This document shows, piece after piece, positions 1 to 9,786 of a stretch of DNA of 64,000 bases (positions within the stretch are counted from its first letter, which is position 1; every line of letters begins with the position of its first letter). A program made the position numbers and the translations under genes. The DNA is from an uncultured Flavobacteriaceae bacterium (lineage in GTDB: Bacteria > Bacteroidota > Bacteroidia > Flavobacteriales > Flavobacteriaceae): positions 62,001-126,000 of the forward strand of contig CAJYAG010000005.1 in NCBI GenBank assembly GCA_913065125.1. The letters are read 5' to 3'. Below the pieces are notes generated by a model, which was not told the DNA's origin, did not search any database, and was given only the letters and a program-made list of their open reading frames with translations.

Positions 1-724
1 ATTTCAATAATTCATTCCAATAATATGCATTATCTCTAATGCCTGTATTGATAAAAAAATGCAACATTTTAAGTTCTACTTGCGGATTATCAGCAATTTC
101 TCTTTCATAAAAGGATACAATATTTTTGTAGCCAATTCCCAATCTACTTGTATAGAATTCAAATTTTGGTTCTTCTTCTGATGCTATTCTAATTCCTACT
201 TTAAACTTCTTGTCTGTTTGTTCTTGAAGCAAGGGTAATTCTTCATAATTATCAATAATCGGAATACAGTTTTTGTGATTTGAGTTTATTAATTCACCAA
301 TATTTTCTATGTATTGATTTCGTTTAAAGCCATTACAAATAATAAAAGTATCGTCTTTTATTTTTCCTTCAGCTTTTAAATTTTTAATAATATCTAAATC
401 AAAAGCAGACGAAGTTTCTATATGAATATTGTTTGTTAAAGCTTCGTCAAGAATAAATTTAAAATGCGAGCTTTTGGTACAATAACTATAAAAATAATCT
501 CCTTTATAATTGTGCTTTTTTATTGAAGATTGAAACCAATTTTGCGCCCTTTTAATATTCTCTGATATTTTTGGCAAATAAGTGAATTTTAAAGGCGTAC
601 CATATTGTTCAACCAACTTAGCTAAATTTATATTATGAAAAAACAAGTTGTTATTTTCTGTATGAAATTCCTCTTGGGGAAAATCAAAAGTTTGTTCTAT
701 TAAATCTGTGTATTTAGTGTTCAT
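1..724 (-). CDS. speA: Arginine decarboxylase (biosynthetic, PLP fold III), N-terminal part
   Basis: The first 241 codons of a gene that runs off the left edge of the window. The start is the ATG at 722-724. The family decarboxylates arginine to agmatine, the first step of one polyamine route, using pyridoxal phosphate on an alanine-racemase-like barrel. The segment YCTKSSHF contains the likely PLP lysine, K84, followed by the barrel strands HIETSSAFD and FIICNGFK and the conserved stretch EEPKFEFYTSRLGIGY. It strongly resembles the arginine decarboxylase I recall from flavobacteria. The C-terminal half is outside the window, so completeness and the catalytic cysteine cannot be checked. No start-deciding ribosome binding site is visible. 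Confidence 0.85.
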   Translation of the reverse strand, partial: MNTKYTDLIEQTFDFPQEEFHTENNNLFFHNINLAKLVEQYGTPLKFTYLPKISENIKRAQNWFQSSIKKHNYKGDYFYSYCTKSSHFKFILDEALTNNIHIETSSAFDLDIIKNLKAEGKIKDDTFIICNGFKRNQYIENIGELINSNHKNCIPIIDNYEELPLLQEQTDKKFKVGIRIASEEEPKFEFYTSRLGIGYKNIVSFYEREIADNPQVELKMLHFFINTGIRDNAYYWNELLK

Positions 725-1050
725 TTACTTTTTAAAAAAAATTATACAATTAACCTATCTAATTAGCATCTTATGCTAAGATAAGAGATAACCTCATTAA
801 AAAGAAAATATCACTGTCTTATGTTTAAATACACAACATGCAGTTTAGAAAACTGCTGTATATTTAAAAGAGAAGTGGGAAAAACCAAAATTTTTTCGAT
901 GCATTTCCAAAATGCTAAATACTTATTTTCTTCCCAAGAATAAGTACTCACGAAATAAGAAAAATATAACATTTTACTTACTAAAAAGTTTTCAAATGTA
1001 ATTTATTTTTTGAAATAAAAAAGAAAAATGAAAAAAATTTTAGAAAACAA
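725..1050. other. Intergenic region without a gene
   Basis: About 330 A+T-rich bases between the arginine decarboxylase start and the tRNA terminator. I see no credible ORF or RNA gene. It holds a perfect 7-bp hairpin at 840-856 (GCAGTTT, loop AGA, AAACTGC) and a short AGCAT/ATGCT dyad near 761-774. On the minus strand these would lie in the leader of the decarboxylase gene. Their role is unknown and no clear TAnnTTTG box was found beside them. Confidence 0.5.
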
Positions 1051-1080
1051 AAAATCCTTACTATTTCTAGTAAGGATTTA
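1051..1080 (-). terminator. Rho-independent terminator of the tRNA Ser-Pro-Arg cluster
   Basis: A 12-bp inverted repeat (AAATCCTTACTA / TAGTAAGGATTT) with a short loop lies just beyond the 3' end of tRNA-Arg. On the minus strand it runs straight into a T-rich tract. Confidence 0.85.
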
Positions 1081-1082
1081 AG

Positions 1083-1156
1083 TGAGCCCTGAAGGATTCG
1101 AACCTTCGACCGCCTCCTTAGAAGGGAGGTGCTCTATCCAGCTGAGCTAAGAGCCC
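1083..1156 (-). tRNA. tRNA-Arg (anticodon TCT)
   Basis: A full cloverleaf can be drawn on the minus strand: acceptor GGGCTCT, anticodon stem CCTCC/GGAGG around CTTCTAA (anticodon TCT), and T arm with GTTCGAATC. The CCA end is not encoded. It is the last gene of a three-tRNA cluster ending at the 1051-1080 terminator. Confidence 0.95.
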
Positions 1157-1185
1157 GTAGTTTTTTAGTTGCTACGACAACTATG

Positions 1186-1260
1186 TCGGGGTGGCAGGAT
1201 TCGAACCTGCGACCTCCTCGTCCCAAACGAGGCGCGATGACCGGGCTACGCTACACCCCG
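1186..1260 (-). tRNA. tRNA-Pro (anticodon TGG)
   Basis: A minus-strand cloverleaf with acceptor CGGGGTG/CACCCCG and anticodon stem CCTCG/CGAGG around TTTGGGA, giving anticodon TGG. The T arm contains GGTTCGAATCC and the discriminator base is A. It is the middle gene of the Ser-Pro-Arg cluster, 29 nt upstream of tRNA-Arg. Confidence 0.95.
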
Positions 1261-1276
1261 AGTTTGCAAAATTTTG

Positions 1277-1360
1277 CGGAGAGACAGGGACTCGAACCCT
1301 GGCGACAGTTACCCGTCGACAGATTAGCAATCTGCTCCATTACCACTCTGGCACCTCTCC
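1277..1360 (-). tRNA. tRNA-Ser (anticodon GCT)
   Basis: An 84-nt minus-strand tRNA with the long variable arm typical of serine tRNAs. The acceptor is GGAGAGG, the anticodon stem CAGAT/ATCTG encloses GCT, and the discriminator is G. It is the first gene of the cluster and lies directly downstream of the promoter at 1398-1428. Confidence 0.95.
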
Positions 1361-1397
1361 TTAACAATACTTAAGTATTAATTAAAAATTGCGAGTG

Positions 1398-1428
1398 CAA
1401 ATGTAATATTACAAATACAATTTAGCAA
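1398..1428 (-). promoter_or_regulatory. Promoter of the tRNA Ser-Pro-Arg cluster
   Basis: On the minus strand a TTG (1426-1428) is followed after exactly 20 nt by TACATTTG (1398-1405). This is a full match to the Bacteroidota -33/-7 consensus, with a GC-rich start region (CACTCGC) downstream. It lies 37 nt before the first tRNA. Confidence 0.75.
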
Positions 1429-1460
1429 CCTTTTTTAGTTTTTTTTCATAAAAATTATCC

Positions 1461-3524
1461 CTAATCAGGATATTCTATTCGTAAGTGATAAATATTCATC
1501 AATTTCTTTTTTATTACCTTTTTTATCTTTTCTATTTCTCTAAATGTAATATCTGAATTAATAAATTGATTATCAGATTTTTGCTTTTCTACAATCTTAT
1601 CAATTAAAACTTCAATAGATTGTGCTGTGGGGTTTTTAATACTTTTTGTAGCAGCTTCTGCAGCATCACAAATCATTAAAATTGCTGTTTCTTTTGAAAA
1701 CGGAATTGGCCCAGGGTATTGAAATTTTTTAGAATCAACCTGTTCTTCTGGAAATAATTCTTGCTCTTTTTTATAAAAATAATATACCAAACTTGTTCCG
1801 TGATGTGTTCTTATAAAATCTATAATTCGGTCTGGCAATCTATTTTCTTTTGCCAATTCAATCCCTTTAATTACATGATTGATAATTAAATATGCACTGT
1901 CTTTTGGAGATAAATCGTTGTGTGGATTAACTCCTGTAGATTGATTTTCTATAAAATACATCGGATTAGACATTTTGCCGATATCGTGATACAAAGCACC
2001 AGTTCTAACCAACATAGAATTTGCACCAATTTCATTTGCAGCTGCTTCTGCTAAATTGGCAACTTGCATTGAATGTTGAAATGTTCCTGGAGCTTTTTCA
2101 TTTAATTCTCTTAATAATTTTGTGTTTGTGTTTGATAATTCTAATAGTGTTACATCAGAAACTAGTCCGAAGATTTTTTCATACATATAAATAAAGAACA
2201 ATGATAAAAAGGACAACAATCCATTTGCTGAAAATAACATAAAGTAATCCCAGTTTATTTGCGAAGCATTTCCTTCTTTGATAATAGAAAAAGCTAAATA
2301 GGTAATCATATAAATTAATGTAATCTGCCCGATTGAAATAAACAAACTGGCTCTTTTATACAGGTCAGAAACGGTTAAAATAGTGACCATTCCGGCTATT
2401 ATATGTAAATAAATAAACTCGAAACTATTTGGTACGATAAAGCCTAATAACAATACGGTTAACACGTGTGCAAACAATCCTAATCTAGCATCAAAGAAGG
2501 CTTTTAAAACAATTGGCAAAATACTTAATGGCACAACATACAAATAGTCTGAATTGTACTTAACAACCAAGGTTTGTATTAAAACCATCAGAAAAACGTT
2601 GAAAAAGATAAATGTAACTTTATTGTTATTACTATAAATTTCTGGCCTGTATTTTTTTAGAAAAAGTAACAACATCAGCAAAGCCAATGAAACTAAAATT
2701 GTGTAACCACAAACAATCCACAAGTAATTTGACTCTGTCCAGACCTTAGATTCTGATTCTTTTTTTAAGGAGTTTAAGATGGCAAATTTTCTTCCTTCTA
2801 CAATATCACCTTTTAAAATAATGAGCTCTCCTGAAGTAACCAAACCTCTTGTGTAGGAAATATTTTTAAATGATTCTTCTAATGCCTTCTGTGTAAAACT
2901 TACATCATAACTAACATTTGGTTTTAGCACCTCCAACAAAGTATTTAACAGTTCGTTTTCTGAATAACTCAATGGAGAACTGCTTATATTTTCTGTAATT
3001 AATTGCAGTACTTCTTTATAAACCATTAGTTTATTATAAGCAATTTCTTCAACTACATTGTTTTTACGCAGGTAAATAATTTCATTTTCATTAAAAATTT
3101 TCCCTTGACTTGCTTCATCTATAAAACCGTACTTATAAACCTTATCAATCACAAAATTTCCAACTGAAATTAAACGCAACATTTGTTTTGAATCGATAGA
3201 ATCGTTTTCTTGAATATAATTTATTTTAGAAGCAAATGCTGTTTTAATTTCTAAAACGGTAGTCGTATTAAACTCAAAGTAGTGTTTATTATTTCTTTTA
3301 ATTTGCAATTTTTCTTGATTGATCTCATCTTCACTTTTCTGAATAGAAAAATCAAAAGTTGCATATAAATTATCGTATTGCCATGGTTTTCCTTTGTTAA
3401 AATCGTACTTAAACTGTCCGCCTTTCGGAAACAAATACACAATAGAAACTACAGCTATTAAAAACAGCAATACTTTATAAACTATTGCATTGTTCTTATA
3501 TACTTTATTAATAAAATTACTCAT
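1461..3524 (-). CDS. 7TM-HD family phosphohydrolase (PgpH-like, probable c-di-AMP phosphodiesterase)
   Basis: A 687-aa membrane protein. It has one N-terminal membrane segment (about residues 15-33) and a large predicted extracytoplasmic domain of the 7TMR-HDED type (about 35-270). A block of about seven hydrophobic helices follows (about 275-475), then a cytoplasmic HDIG/HD domain (about 490-670). The metal-binding signatures are visible: HSMQVANLAEAAANEIG, then GALYHDIGK, then HH in FIRTHHGTSLVYY. In PgpH of Listeria this architecture hydrolyses cyclic di-AMP; the same substrate here is inferred from architecture only. It is divergent from the thiolase gene, with 183 bp between them. No clear terminator was seen between its stop and the tRNA promoter. 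Confidence 0.85.
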   Translation of the reverse strand: MSNFINKVYKNNAIVYKVLLFLIAVVSIVYLFPKGGQFKYDFNKGKPWQYDNLYATFDFSIQKSEDEINQEKLQIKRNNKHYFEFNTTTVLEIKTAFASKINYIQENDSIDSKQMLRLISVGNFVIDKVYKYGFIDEASQGKIFNENEIIYLRKNNVVEEIAYNKLMVYKEVLQLITENISSSPLSYSENELLNTLLEVLKPNVSYDVSFTQKALEESFKNISYTRGLVTSGELIILKGDIVEGRKFAILNSLKKESESKVWTESNYLWIVCGYTILVSLALLMLLLFLKKYRPEIYSNNNKVTFIFFNVFLMVLIQTLVVKYNSDYLYVVPLSILPIVLKAFFDARLGLFAHVLTVLLLGFIVPNSFEFIYLHIIAGMVTILTVSDLYKRASLFISIGQITLIYMITYLAFSIIKEGNASQINWDYFMLFSANGLLSFLSLFFIYMYEKIFGLVSDVTLLELSNTNTKLLRELNEKAPGTFQHSMQVANLAEAAANEIGANSMLVRTGALYHDIGKMSNPMYFIENQSTGVNPHNDLSPKDSAYLIINHVIKGIELAKENRLPDRIIDFIRTHHGTSLVYYFYKKEQELFPEEQVDSKKFQYPGPIPFSKETAILMICDAAEAATKSIKNPTAQSIEVLIDKIVEKQKSDNQFINSDITFREIEKIKKVIKKKLMNIYHLRIEYPD

Positions 3525-3638
3525 TCGTTTACTTTTAGCTGCTTAAAAAACATTTACAAACTTACTTTAAATAGTTTCTTCATCAAAAATTAGATTTAAC
3601 TTTATTCTTTGTGTAAGAAATGCGCTCCTTATATTTTA

Positions 3639-3665
3639 TTGCTCACAATAAAATAGTTATTTTCG
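3639..3665 (+). promoter_or_regulatory. Possible promoter of the thiolase gene
   Basis: TTG at 3639-3641 and TATTTTCG at 3658-3665 match the Bacteroidota promoter in 7 of 8 bases of the -7 box. The 16-nt spacing is shorter than usual. It lies 42 nt before the ATG. Confidence 0.35.
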
Positions 3666-3707
3666 CAATATAAATAGTAATGTACAAAACATTTAAGATA
3701 TATAGAT

Positions 3708-4883
3708 ATGAAAGAAGTAGTAATTGTATCAGTAGCTAGAACTCCAATTGGTAGTTTTATGGGAAGTTTATCTTCTATTCCTGCTCCAAAATTAGGCGCT
3801 GTTGCCATAAAAGGTGCTTTAGATAAAATCGGTTTAAACCCAGCGTTGGTAGAAGAAGTATTTATGGGAAATGTTGTTTCCGCCGGATTAGGACAAGCTC
3901 CTGCGAGGCAAGCAGCCATTTTTGCAGGAATTCCAAATACAGTTCCTTGTACAACTGTTAACAAAGTGTGTTCTTCTGGAATGAAATCTATTATGTTAGC
4001 AGCTCAAACTATTGCTTTGGGTGATGCAGAAATTGTGATTGCAGGCGGAATGGAAAATATGAGTATGATTCCGCATTACCAACACGCAAGAAATGGTTCT
4101 AAATTTGGGCCAATTAGCATGGAAGATGGAATGCAAAAAGATGGTTTGGTTGATGCTTACGAAAAAGTTGCAATGGGAGTTTGCGCTGATGAATGTGCAA
4201 CTGAATATGATTTCTCAAGAGAAGATCAAGATGCTTTTGCGATTGAATCTTACAATCGTTCGGCAAATGCATGGAAAGAAGGAAAATATGCAGATGAAAT
4301 TGTCCCTGTAGAAATTCCTCAACGTCGTGGAGAACCCGTTACTTTCTCTGAGGATGAAGAATATAAAAACGTGAAAATGGAGAAAATTCCTGCTTTACGA
4401 GCAGCTTTTACAAAAGACGGAACCGTTACTGCTGCAAACGCATCAACAATTAATGATGGTGGAGCAGCATTGGTTTTAATGTCTGCAGAAAAAGCAAAAG
4501 AATTAAACCTTACTCCGATTGCTAAAATTAAAGGATACGCAGATGCAGCACACGAGCCAAAATGGTTTACAACTGCACCAGCAAAAGCATTACCAAAAGC
4601 GTTAGCAAAAGCAGGAATTTCAATAAATGATGTTGATTATTTTGAATTAAACGAAGCGTTTGCTGTTGTTGGTTTAGCCAATATGAAAATTTTAGGATTG
4701 TCTTCTGACAAAGTAAATATAAATGGTGGAGCAGTATCTTTAGGACATCCTTTAGGAGTTTCTGGAGCAAGAATTGTTATTGCTTTAACGTCTATTTTAA
4801 AACAAAAGAACGCAAAAATTGGTGCAGCAGCAATTTGTAATGGTGGTGGTGGCGCAAGTGCAATGGTTATTGAAAAAATATAA
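3708..4883 (+). CDS. Acetyl-CoA C-acyltransferase (thiolase)
   Basis: 391 aa, the standard length of a degradative or biosynthetic thiolase. The three active-site elements are present: acyl-accepting Cys88 in NKVCSSGMKS, His347 in GGAVSLGHPLGVSGAR, and Cys377 in AICNGGGGASA, together with GGMENMS and NEAFAVVG. The enzyme condenses or cleaves acetyl-CoA/acyl-CoA (acetoacetyl-CoA thiolase or the last step of beta-oxidation) in the cytoplasm. I cannot tell from sequence whether it acts as AtoB or FadA, so no symbol is given. The ATG at 3708 is preceded by an A/T-rich leader. The peptidase gene follows after 37 nt and may be co-transcribed. Confidence 0.93.
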   Translation: MKEVVIVSVARTPIGSFMGSLSSIPAPKLGAVAIKGALDKIGLNPALVEEVFMGNVVSAGLGQAPARQAAIFAGIPNTVPCTTVNKVCSSGMKSIMLAAQTIALGDAEIVIAGGMENMSMIPHYQHARNGSKFGPISMEDGMQKDGLVDAYEKVAMGVCADECATEYDFSREDQDAFAIESYNRSANAWKEGKYADEIVPVEIPQRRGEPVTFSEDEEYKNVKMEKIPALRAAFTKDGTVTAANASTINDGGAALVLMSAEKAKELNLTPIAKIKGYADAAHEPKWFTTAPAKALPKALAKAGISINDVDYFELNEAFAVVGLANMKILGLSSDKVNINGGAVSLGHPLGVSGARIVIALTSILKQKNAKIGAAAICNGGGGASAMVIEKI

Positions 4884-4920
4884 TTTTTTAATTCAAAACT
4901 TATAACTCAAAACTAACAAC

Positions 4921-5691
4921 TTGTTATACGGCATTTGTAATTTAAGTATTGTTCCTTTAAGGCTTGAAGCTTCAGATGAATCTGAAATGGTTTCTCAGCT
5001 TCTTTTTGGCGAGCATTTTAAAGTGTTAGAGAAGAGAAAAAATTGGAGTAAAATAAGGATCCATTTTGATTCTTGCGAAGGTTATATTGACAATAAACAG
5101 TTTGAAGAAATTGCTGAAGAAACCTATTTAGAATTGTCTAATTCTAAAGCAACATTATCTGGTGAACTTATCGATTTTATGACCGAAGAAAACGGAAGTT
5201 TATCTACCATACCAATAGGTGCAACACTGCCATTTTTCAGCAATAAAAAAGTTTTTATAGGCGCTAAAGAATATTCATATGAAGGTGCTATAATCAATAA
5301 AAAATTAGAGAAAGAATACATTTTAAAAACAGCCTTTTTGTTTTTAAATACACCACATTTTTGGGGAGGAAAAACGCCGTTTGGTGTTGATTGTTCTGGA
5401 TTTACACAACTAGTTTATAAGCTTTGCGGTTATCAATTACTAAGGAGCGCAAAAGAACAAGCAACTCAAGGAGAGGTCTTAAGCTTTATTGAAGAAAGCG
5501 AACCGGGAGATTTGGCTTTTTTTGATGATAACGAAGGTAACATTACGCATGTAGGAATTGTAATGAAAGACAATTACATTGTTCACGTACACGGAAAAGT
5601 TAGAATTGATCGATTAGATCATAGTGGAATTTACAACGTTGATACTAAAAGGCATACCCACAAACTCAGGGTAATAAAAAAAATTATTTAG
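4921..5691 (+). CDS. SH3/NlpC-P60 family cell-wall peptidase (C40)
   Basis: 256 aa. The N-terminal half (about 1-110) looks like two bacterial SH3-type domains that bind cell wall. The C-terminal half is an NlpC/P60 cysteine peptidase with Cys158 in DCSGFTQLVY, His210 in THVGIVM and a third polar residue in HVHGKVR. Such enzymes cut D-Glu-diaminopimelate bonds in peptidoglycan stem peptides. No signal peptide is visible, which is common in this flavobacterial group. The start appears to be TTG at 4921: the conserved N-terminus YGICNLSIVPLR begins at once and no ATG lies in frame nearby. It sits 37 nt after the thiolase and before a strong bidirectional terminator. Confidence 0.85.
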   Translation: MLYGICNLSIVPLRLEASDESEMVSQLLFGEHFKVLEKRKNWSKIRIHFDSCEGYIDNKQFEEIAEETYLELSNSKATLSGELIDFMTEENGSLSTIPIGATLPFFSNKKVFIGAKEYSYEGAIINKKLEKEYILKTAFLFLNTPHFWGGKTPFGVDCSGFTQLVYKLCGYQLLRSAKEQATQGEVLSFIEESEPGDLAFFDDNEGNITHVGIVMKDNYIVHVHGKVRIDRLDHSGIYNVDTKRHTHKLRVIKKII

Positions 5692-5693
5692 CA

Positions 5694-5728
5694 TAAAAAA
5701 ACCGAAACAAATGTTTCGGTTTTTTTAT
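5694..5728. terminator. Bidirectional terminator
   Basis: The inverted repeat ACCGAAACA / TGTTTCGGT is flanked by an A tract on the left and a T tract on the right. It can end the NlpC gene (+) and the gyrA-TPR transcript (-). Confidence 0.9.
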
Positions 5729-5744
5729 TTGATTTCGTTAAAGC

Positions 5745-6989
5745 TTATTCTAACGTTGCTAATACTTTTCTTAACTCAGAAGCTTTGTCAGTCATTTCTA
5801 ACTGTTCATACACTCCAATTAAAACACGTACAGTTTCTGAACTTCTATCAGCTTTATCAGCTTTTATTAAAATAGGCAAAACCTTGTTAAACAATTTTTT
5901 ACGCTCAGCTTTATATTTATTATAATTTTCAGTATCAGATATTGGTAAGTCATTCATTTTTGTTACCAATTCTGTATCTTTTAAAATAAGAGTATTTGCC
6001 AACATCCAATTTGCTTTTGGAAAATCAGATTTAAGTTCTAAAGCCTTTGTAAAATAATGCTCTGCTTCCTCAATATTTTTAGCATTATAATTTACAATTC
6101 CGATATTAAAGAATAATGTTGGGTTGTTTGGATCTTTCTTTGCAGCTTCTTTCATTAATTCAGCAAACTTTTCTGGCTGATTTAAATCATTATAAATAAA
6201 AGCCTCTGATTTTAACAATTCTAAATTATCTGGCTCAATTTTACGCAACTCTTGTATTAGAGCAATTGCCTCATTAAACTTTTTCTGTCTAGTTAAAATA
6301 GTAACTAAGTTTTTTAAAATATCATTTCTTTTTGATGGAGAATTAGTAATAGAATTATTGATGTATTTACCAGTTTTCATCATTAAATTCATTTCCGCTT
6401 TAGAATTGAAAGTAATTTTTTTATTTGTTTCTTTATCAATCGCTCCATATACTTTCTTAACACCTGTATAACCTAAATCTTTTAACTCTTTGTAATATAC
6501 AAATGAAGCATCTAAATCTTGTGCCTGTAATGCTAACTGGGCTGCATTAGACAAAAACAATGTGTCTTTTTTATCTAAAGTATATCTTAAATAAAATGTT
6601 TTCGCAGCTTCTTTATAATTTTTTGCATCATTTAAAGCAAAAGCTTTTTTATTTACCTCTTCTTTTAAAGTGTTTAATAATGGTAATGCATCATCTGAAT
6701 AACGTTCTCTTCCTGTAGATTTTTCAAATTCAAATAATTCATTATAAGCTTTTGCAGCTTTTTCATAATCTTTTTTTCCTCCAAAAGCTTGACCTTTTAA
6801 GAAGTAAAATTTAGATTTTAGTTTATCATCTGCATTTGCTATTAAACCTTCTGCTGAGTTAATCGCTGTTATTGCTGTTGTAAAGTCTTGTTTTTTTATA
6901 GCTTTTTCTGCTGTTTTTAACTCATCTTTTTGCGAAAAAGCTGTTACTGTAAACAACCCTAACGCTACTAATAATATTTGTTTTTTCAT
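5745..6989 (-). CDS. Secreted or periplasmic tetratricopeptide repeat protein
   Basis: 414 aa with an N-terminal signal peptide (about residues 1-19, ending near TAFSQ). Most of the rest is TPR-like helix pairs, with clear units around residues 110-170, 220-275 and 275-345 (for example NPTLFFNIGIVNYNAKNIEE). No enzymatic motif is seen. TPR proteins of this kind are usually protein-binding scaffolds; the partner is unknown. It follows gyrA by 27 nt in the same direction and is probably co-transcribed, which need not imply a shared function. The bidirectional terminator lies just beyond its stop. Confidence 0.8.
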   Translation of the reverse strand: MKKQILLVALGLFTVTAFSQKDELKTAEKAIKKQDFTTAITAINSAEGLIANADDKLKSKFYFLKGQAFGGKKDYEKAAKAYNELFEFEKSTGRERYSDDALPLLNTLKEEVNKKAFALNDAKNYKEAAKTFYLRYTLDKKDTLFLSNAAQLALQAQDLDASFVYYKELKDLGYTGVKKVYGAIDKETNKKITFNSKAEMNLMMKTGKYINNSITNSPSKRNDILKNLVTILTRQKKFNEAIALIQELRKIEPDNLELLKSEAFIYNDLNQPEKFAELMKEAAKKDPNNPTLFFNIGIVNYNAKNIEEAEHYFTKALELKSDFPKANWMLANTLILKDTELVTKMNDLPISDTENYNKYKAERKKLFNKVLPILIKADKADRSSETVRVLIGVYEQLEMTDKASELRKVLATLE

Positions 6990-7016
6990 TCTAATAAATT
7001 TTTAATCGTCTTTTTT

Positions 7017-9524
7017 TTATTCTTGACTTTCGGCTGAGGTATTGTCAACTTCTGTGCCAGTTTCATTTTCGTCTATTTCTTCTTCTTCCTCGTGCTGTAC
7101 TTTTGCTACAGCAGCAATGCTATCAGAATCTTTAATATTTATCAATCGAACTCCTTGAGTTGCTCTTCCCATTACTCTTAAATCAGAAACAGCCATTCTA
7201 ATTGTGATACCAGATTTATTAATGATCATTAAATCATCTTCATCTGTAACATTCTTAATAGCCACCAAATTTCCTGTTTTTTCTGTAATATTCAAAGTTT
7301 TTACACCTTTTCCTCCTCTATTTGTAATTCTATAATCTTCTAGATTAGATCTCTTACCATATCCTTTATCCGAAACAACTAAAATATTACTTTCATCGTC
7401 ATTCACTGCAACCATTCCAATAACCTCATCATTTTCATGTTGAAGTGTAATTCCTCTAACTCCAGATGCAGTTCTTCCCATCGGACGAGTTTTACTTTCT
7501 TCAAAACGAATTGCTTTACCTGATTTTAAAGCCAACATTACTTGACTTTCTCCGTTTGTTAACTTCGCTTCTAGTAATTCATCACCTTCTTTAATAGTAA
7601 TTGCATTAATTCCATTTGTTCTTGGACGAGAATATTGCTCTAAAGACGTTTTCTTAACCTGACCTTTTTTAGTGGCCATGATAATATAATTGTTATTGAT
7701 GTATTCTTCGTCTTTTAAATCTTGTGTTACCAAAAATGCTTTTACTTTATCGTCTTGTTCTATGTTGATCAAATTTTGCATTGCTCTTCCTTTGGTGTTT
7801 TTGCCACCTTCAGGAATTTCGTAAACTCGCATCCAGAATACTTTTCCTTTTTGGGTAAAGAATAACATGTATTGATGGTTTGTACCAACAAATAAATGTT
7901 CTAAGAAATCTTCATTACGAGTTGTTGCTCCTTTTTGACCTCTTCCCCCTCTATTCTGAACTTTATATTCATCAAGATTTGTACGTTTTAAATATCCTGC
8001 ATTAGAGATTGTTACAACAACTTGAGTGTCTGGAATCATATCTTCAATACTCATATCTCCACCAGCATATTCAATATGAGAACGACGTGCATCACCATAT
8101 TTATCTCTAACAGCAATTAATTCGTCTGTAATAATTTGATAACGTCTTACTTCATCACCTAAAATATCTTTTAAATCAGCGATTGTTTTCATGATTTCAT
8201 CAAACTCAGCACGCAATTTATCTTGCTCTAAACCTGTAAGCTGACGTAATCGCATTTCTACAATTGCTTTTGCTTGAATTTCTGTCAATTCAAAACGCGT
8301 AATCAAAGCTTCACGAGCATCATCTGCATTTTTAGAAGCTCTGATAATTTTAATTACTTCATCTATATTATCAGAAGCAATGATTAACCCTTCTAAAATA
8401 TGAGCTCTCGCTTCTGCTTTTTTCAATTCAAATTCCGTTCTACGAACAACAACTTCGTGTCTGTGCTCAACAAAATAATGAATTAATTGTTTTAAGTTTA
8501 ATTGCTCTGGTCTACCGTTTACCAATGCAATATTGTTGACACTAAATGATGTTTGTAAAGAGGTATATTTATACAGTTTATTTAAAACAATGTTTGGTAT
8601 TGCATCGCGTTTTAAAATGTACACAATACGCATTCCGTTTCTATCAGATTCATCTCTAATATTTGCAATTCCTTCTAACTTTTTATCATTTACTAATTCA
8701 GCAGTTTTTTTAATCATTTCTGCTTTATTAACTTGATACGGAATTTCTGTAACGATAATACATTCACGTCCTTTAACCTCTTCAATGATAGCTTTTGCAC
8801 GCATAACAATACGTCCACGACCTGTATGAAAAGCATCTTTAACACCTTCGTAACCATAAATGATTCCGCCAGTTGGAAAATCTGGAGCTTTAACGTGCTG
8901 CATTAACTCATCAATTTCAATATCTCTATTATCTATATAAGCTAATGTTCCGTTTACAACTTCTGTTAAATTGTGTGGCGCCATGTTTGTTGCCATACCT
9001 ACAGCGATTCCAGAGGCACCATTTACTAATAAATTCGGAATTCTTGTAGGTAACACAGTTGGTTCAAGTAAGGTATCATCAAAATTTAAACGATGATCAA
9101 CTGTATCCTTTTCAATATCAGACAACATGTCTTCAGAAATCTTTTGCATTCTAACCTCGGTATAACGCATTGCTGCTGGGCTATCTCCATCTACGGAACC
9201 AAAGTTTCCTTGTCCATCAACCATCATGTAACGAACGCTCCAATTTTGAGCCATACGCACCATTGAATCGTACACAGAAGTATCTCCGTGGGGATGATAC
9301 TTTCCTAATACTTCTCCAACAATTCTTGCTGATTTTTTATAAGAACCTGTAGCTTTAATTCCTAATTCATGCATTCCGAACAAAACTCTTCGATGCACTG
9401 GTTTTAAACCATCTCTTACATCTGGTAATGCTCTTGAAACAATAACCGACATTGAATAATCAATGTACGCAGATTTCATTTGTTCCTCAATATTAATCGG
9501 GATCAATTTTTCTCCGTCTGTCAT
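7017..9524 (-). CDS. gyrA: DNA gyrase subunit A
   Basis: 835 aa, close to usual GyrA length. The catalytic tyrosine is Y121 in [10 protein letters not shown]. The quinolone-resistance region reads [20 protein letters not shown], with Thr82 and Asp86, the unmutated state I recall for flavobacteria. The N-terminal breakage-reunion domain (about 1-500) is followed by the C-terminal six-bladed DNA-wrapping propeller with its GyrA box (about residue 540) NRGGRGQKG. The acidic tail ([10 protein letters not shown] and following) is common in the phylum. With GyrB it introduces negative supercoils. The start ATG is at 9522-9524. A promoter lies at 9566-9596, and a TPR gene follows after 27 nt. Confidence 0.97.
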   Translation of the reverse strand: MTDGEKLIPINIEEQMKSAYIDYSMSVIVSRALPDVRDGLKPVHRRVLFGMHELGIKATGSYKKSARIVGEVLGKYHPHGDTSVYDSMVRMAQNWSVRYMMVDGQGNFGSVDGDSPAAMRYTEVRMQKISEDMLSDIEKDTVDHRLNFDDTLLEPTVLPTRIPNLLVNGASGIAVGMATNMAPHNLTEVVNGTLAYIDNRDIEIDELMQHVKAPDFPTGGIIYGYEGVKDAFHTGRGRIVMRAKAIIEEVKGRECIIVTEIPYQVNKAEMIKKTAELVNDKKLEGIANIRDESDRNGMRIVYILKRDAIPNIVLNKLYKYTSLQTSFSVNNIALVNGRPEQLNLKQLIHYFVEHRHEVVVRRTEFELKKAEARAHILEGLIIASDNIDEVIKIIRASKNADDAREALITRFELTEIQAKAIVEMRLRQLTGLEQDKLRAEFDEIMKTIADLKDILGDEVRRYQIITDELIAVRDKYGDARRSHIEYAGGDMSIEDMIPDTQVVVTISNAGYLKRTNLDEYKVQNRGGRGQKGATTRNEDFLEHLFVGTNHQYMLFFTQKGKVFWMRVYEIPEGGKNTKGRAMQNLINIEQDDKVKAFLVTQDLKDEEYINNNYIIMATKKGQVKKTSLEQYSRPRTNGINAITIKEGDELLEAKLTNGESQVMLALKSGKAIRFEESKTRPMGRTASGVRGITLQHENDEVIGMVAVNDDESNILVVSDKGYGKRSNLEDYRITNRGGKGVKTLNITEKTGNLVAIKNVTDEDDLMIINKSGITIRMAVSDLRVMGRATQGVRLINIKDSDSIAAVAKVQHEEEEEIDENETGTEVDNTSAESQE

Positions 9525-9565
9525 AAATATTTATGTATTAATTTTTATACTAATTTCTTAAACGA

Positions 9566-9597
9566 GCAAGATACACTTTTTTACCTTTTTACTCAAA
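9566..9597 (-). promoter_or_regulatory. Promoter of gyrA
   Basis: On the minus strand TTTG (9594-9597) is followed after 20 nt by TATCTTGC (9566-9573). This fits the -33/-7 pattern with one or two mismatches in the -7 box. It lies about 41 nt upstream of the gyrA ATG, in the region divergent from clpC. Confidence 0.65.
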
Positions 9598-9786
9598 ATA
9601 AAACTGGTTCCGATTACCTAGAGTTATCAACATTTTTTAATATTTTTCAACAAGGTTTATACGGTTGATTTTCAACTGTTTCTAACCCTATTTTTAAAGA
9701 CAATTTGACAATTATTTTAAACTGGCACTTTTTTTGTAATTTTTTCATAAAAAATCTACTAAATTTACAATTAGATATACAAATAT

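Noticed and set aside
1129..1374. 81-aa ORF across the tRNA cluster
   Set aside because: It is antisense to three tRNA genes and its sequence is only the complement of conserved tRNA arms.
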